Shown here: positions 63,723 through 64,000 of the stretch, in pieces
Numbering within the stretch: the first letter of the stretch is position 1
Layout of the letters: each line of letters starts with the position of its first letter
Assembly (NCBI RefSeq): GCF_028369105.1
Contig: NZ_JAQNDO010000001.1
Location: forward strand, 10,696,501-10,760,500
Reading direction: 5' to 3'
DNA: 64,000 bases
DNA from: Polyangium mundeleinium
GTDB taxonomy: Bacteria; Myxococcota_A; Polyangia; Polyangiales; Polyangiaceae
Notes under the pieces: model-generated
What the model was told of the DNA's origin: nothing
Database searches by the model: none
What the model saw: the letters and a program-made list of their open reading frames with translations, nothing else
Made by a program: the position numbers and the translations under genes

Positions 63723-64000
63723 ATGACGGATCTCGCGCCCCCGACCGAGGCTCCACGCTCCCTCGCCTCCGGACGAGGCGCCCTCGCCGTTCCCCCGGCC
63801 GAGGGCCTCGCCCGGAGGACGATCAGCGATAACCTCGCGCGCGAGATCCTCATCAGCGAGCGCTTCCGGGCGCAGCTCCTCGCGGGGGCGTTCGGCGGCG
63901 CGCTCATCGCGTTCCTCGCGCTCTCGGCGTCGTACCCCGGCGCGATGGCCGAGTTTTTCCACAGCCGCCTCGACCGCGTGCGCGTGGGCCTCTTGCTCGG
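63723..64000 (+). CDS. N-terminus of a membrane protein, cut by the window edge
   Basis: ATG at 63723, 12 bases after the aminotransferase stop. A Pro/Ala-rich cytoplasmic start (TEAPRSLASGRGALAVPPAE), then ISDNLAREILISERFRAQLL and a first membrane helix (AGAFGGALIAFLALSAS). It continues past base 64000. Myxobacterial adenylate-cyclase-like membrane proteins often begin this way, but nothing decisive is in view. Confidence 0.55.
   Translation, partial: MTDLAPPTEAPRSLASGRGALAVPPAEGLARRTISDNLAREILISERFRAQLLAGAFGGALIAFLALSASYPGAMAEFFHSRLDRVRVGLLL

Overview
High-GC, gene-dense bacterial chromosome. The window is full of proteins with lipobox signal peptides, Gly/Ser or Ala/Pro/Lys linkers and Cys-rich secreted domains, and it carries a fibro-slime protein, a serpin, an AfsR/SARP-type regulator, ECF sigma factors and degenerate IS elements. 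This is typical of a large-genome myxobacterium, most likely Polyangiales (Sorangium/Polyangium-like). No rRNA, tRNA or CRISPR array was found. Assignments rest on reading motifs and overall family resemblance; no database search was run.

Layout. 1-1861: two coupled paralogous lipoproteins. 2034-4519: ECF sigma factor, a coupled membrane protein with a TonB-type C-terminus, and a TonB-like protein. 4696-6767: lipase and its dedicated foldase, followed by thiD. 7618-10610: fibro-slime lipoprotein, msrA and serpin, all on the minus strand, with a striking hairpin in front of msrA. 11190-13835: an unknown protein, then a DUF350 membrane protein coupled to a transglutaminase-like lipoprotein. 14104-21271: M3 oligopeptidase with hslO, a DHCR24-like FAD enzyme, an esterase-like lipoprotein, and a Bcp peroxiredoxin with a histone-H1-like tail. 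21281-25910: M35 metalloprotease, small unknown protein, AhpD-like protein opposite a SigJ-type sigma factor, unknown 410-residue protein.

25983-37552 is a mobile-element graveyard. It holds a beheaded amidohydrolase, a deleted IS630 transposase, kinase-like debris, a run of overlapping small genes, IS1182-type fragments, an IS1-like transposase with a small companion gene, an inserted lipoprotein gene and a WD40-like gene. The block 31817-37552 is bounded by perfect 52-bp inverted copies of one IS1182 end. A second insertion (32554-35352) with GTGTCCTA-bearing ends splits the IS1182 copy.

37549-47000: secreted protein, glycerophosphodiester phosphodiesterase, a nine-unit 43-bp minisatellite, lipoprotein, alpha/beta hydrolase, then a two-component cluster (FixJ-type regulator, single receiver, PAS histidine kinase) and an SDR-ALDH operon. 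An 18-bp motif lies in front of both the FixJ-type regulator and the SDR-ALDH operon, which suggests a shared regulon. 47136-50079: a LodA/LodB-type quinoprotein amino-acid oxidase pair, with a SARP-ATPase regulator just downstream on the other strand. 52598-64000: Cys-rich repeat lipoprotein, amidohydrolase lipoprotein, two successive SDR|AraC divergent modules, more lipoproteins, a class-III aminotransferase and the start of a membrane protein.
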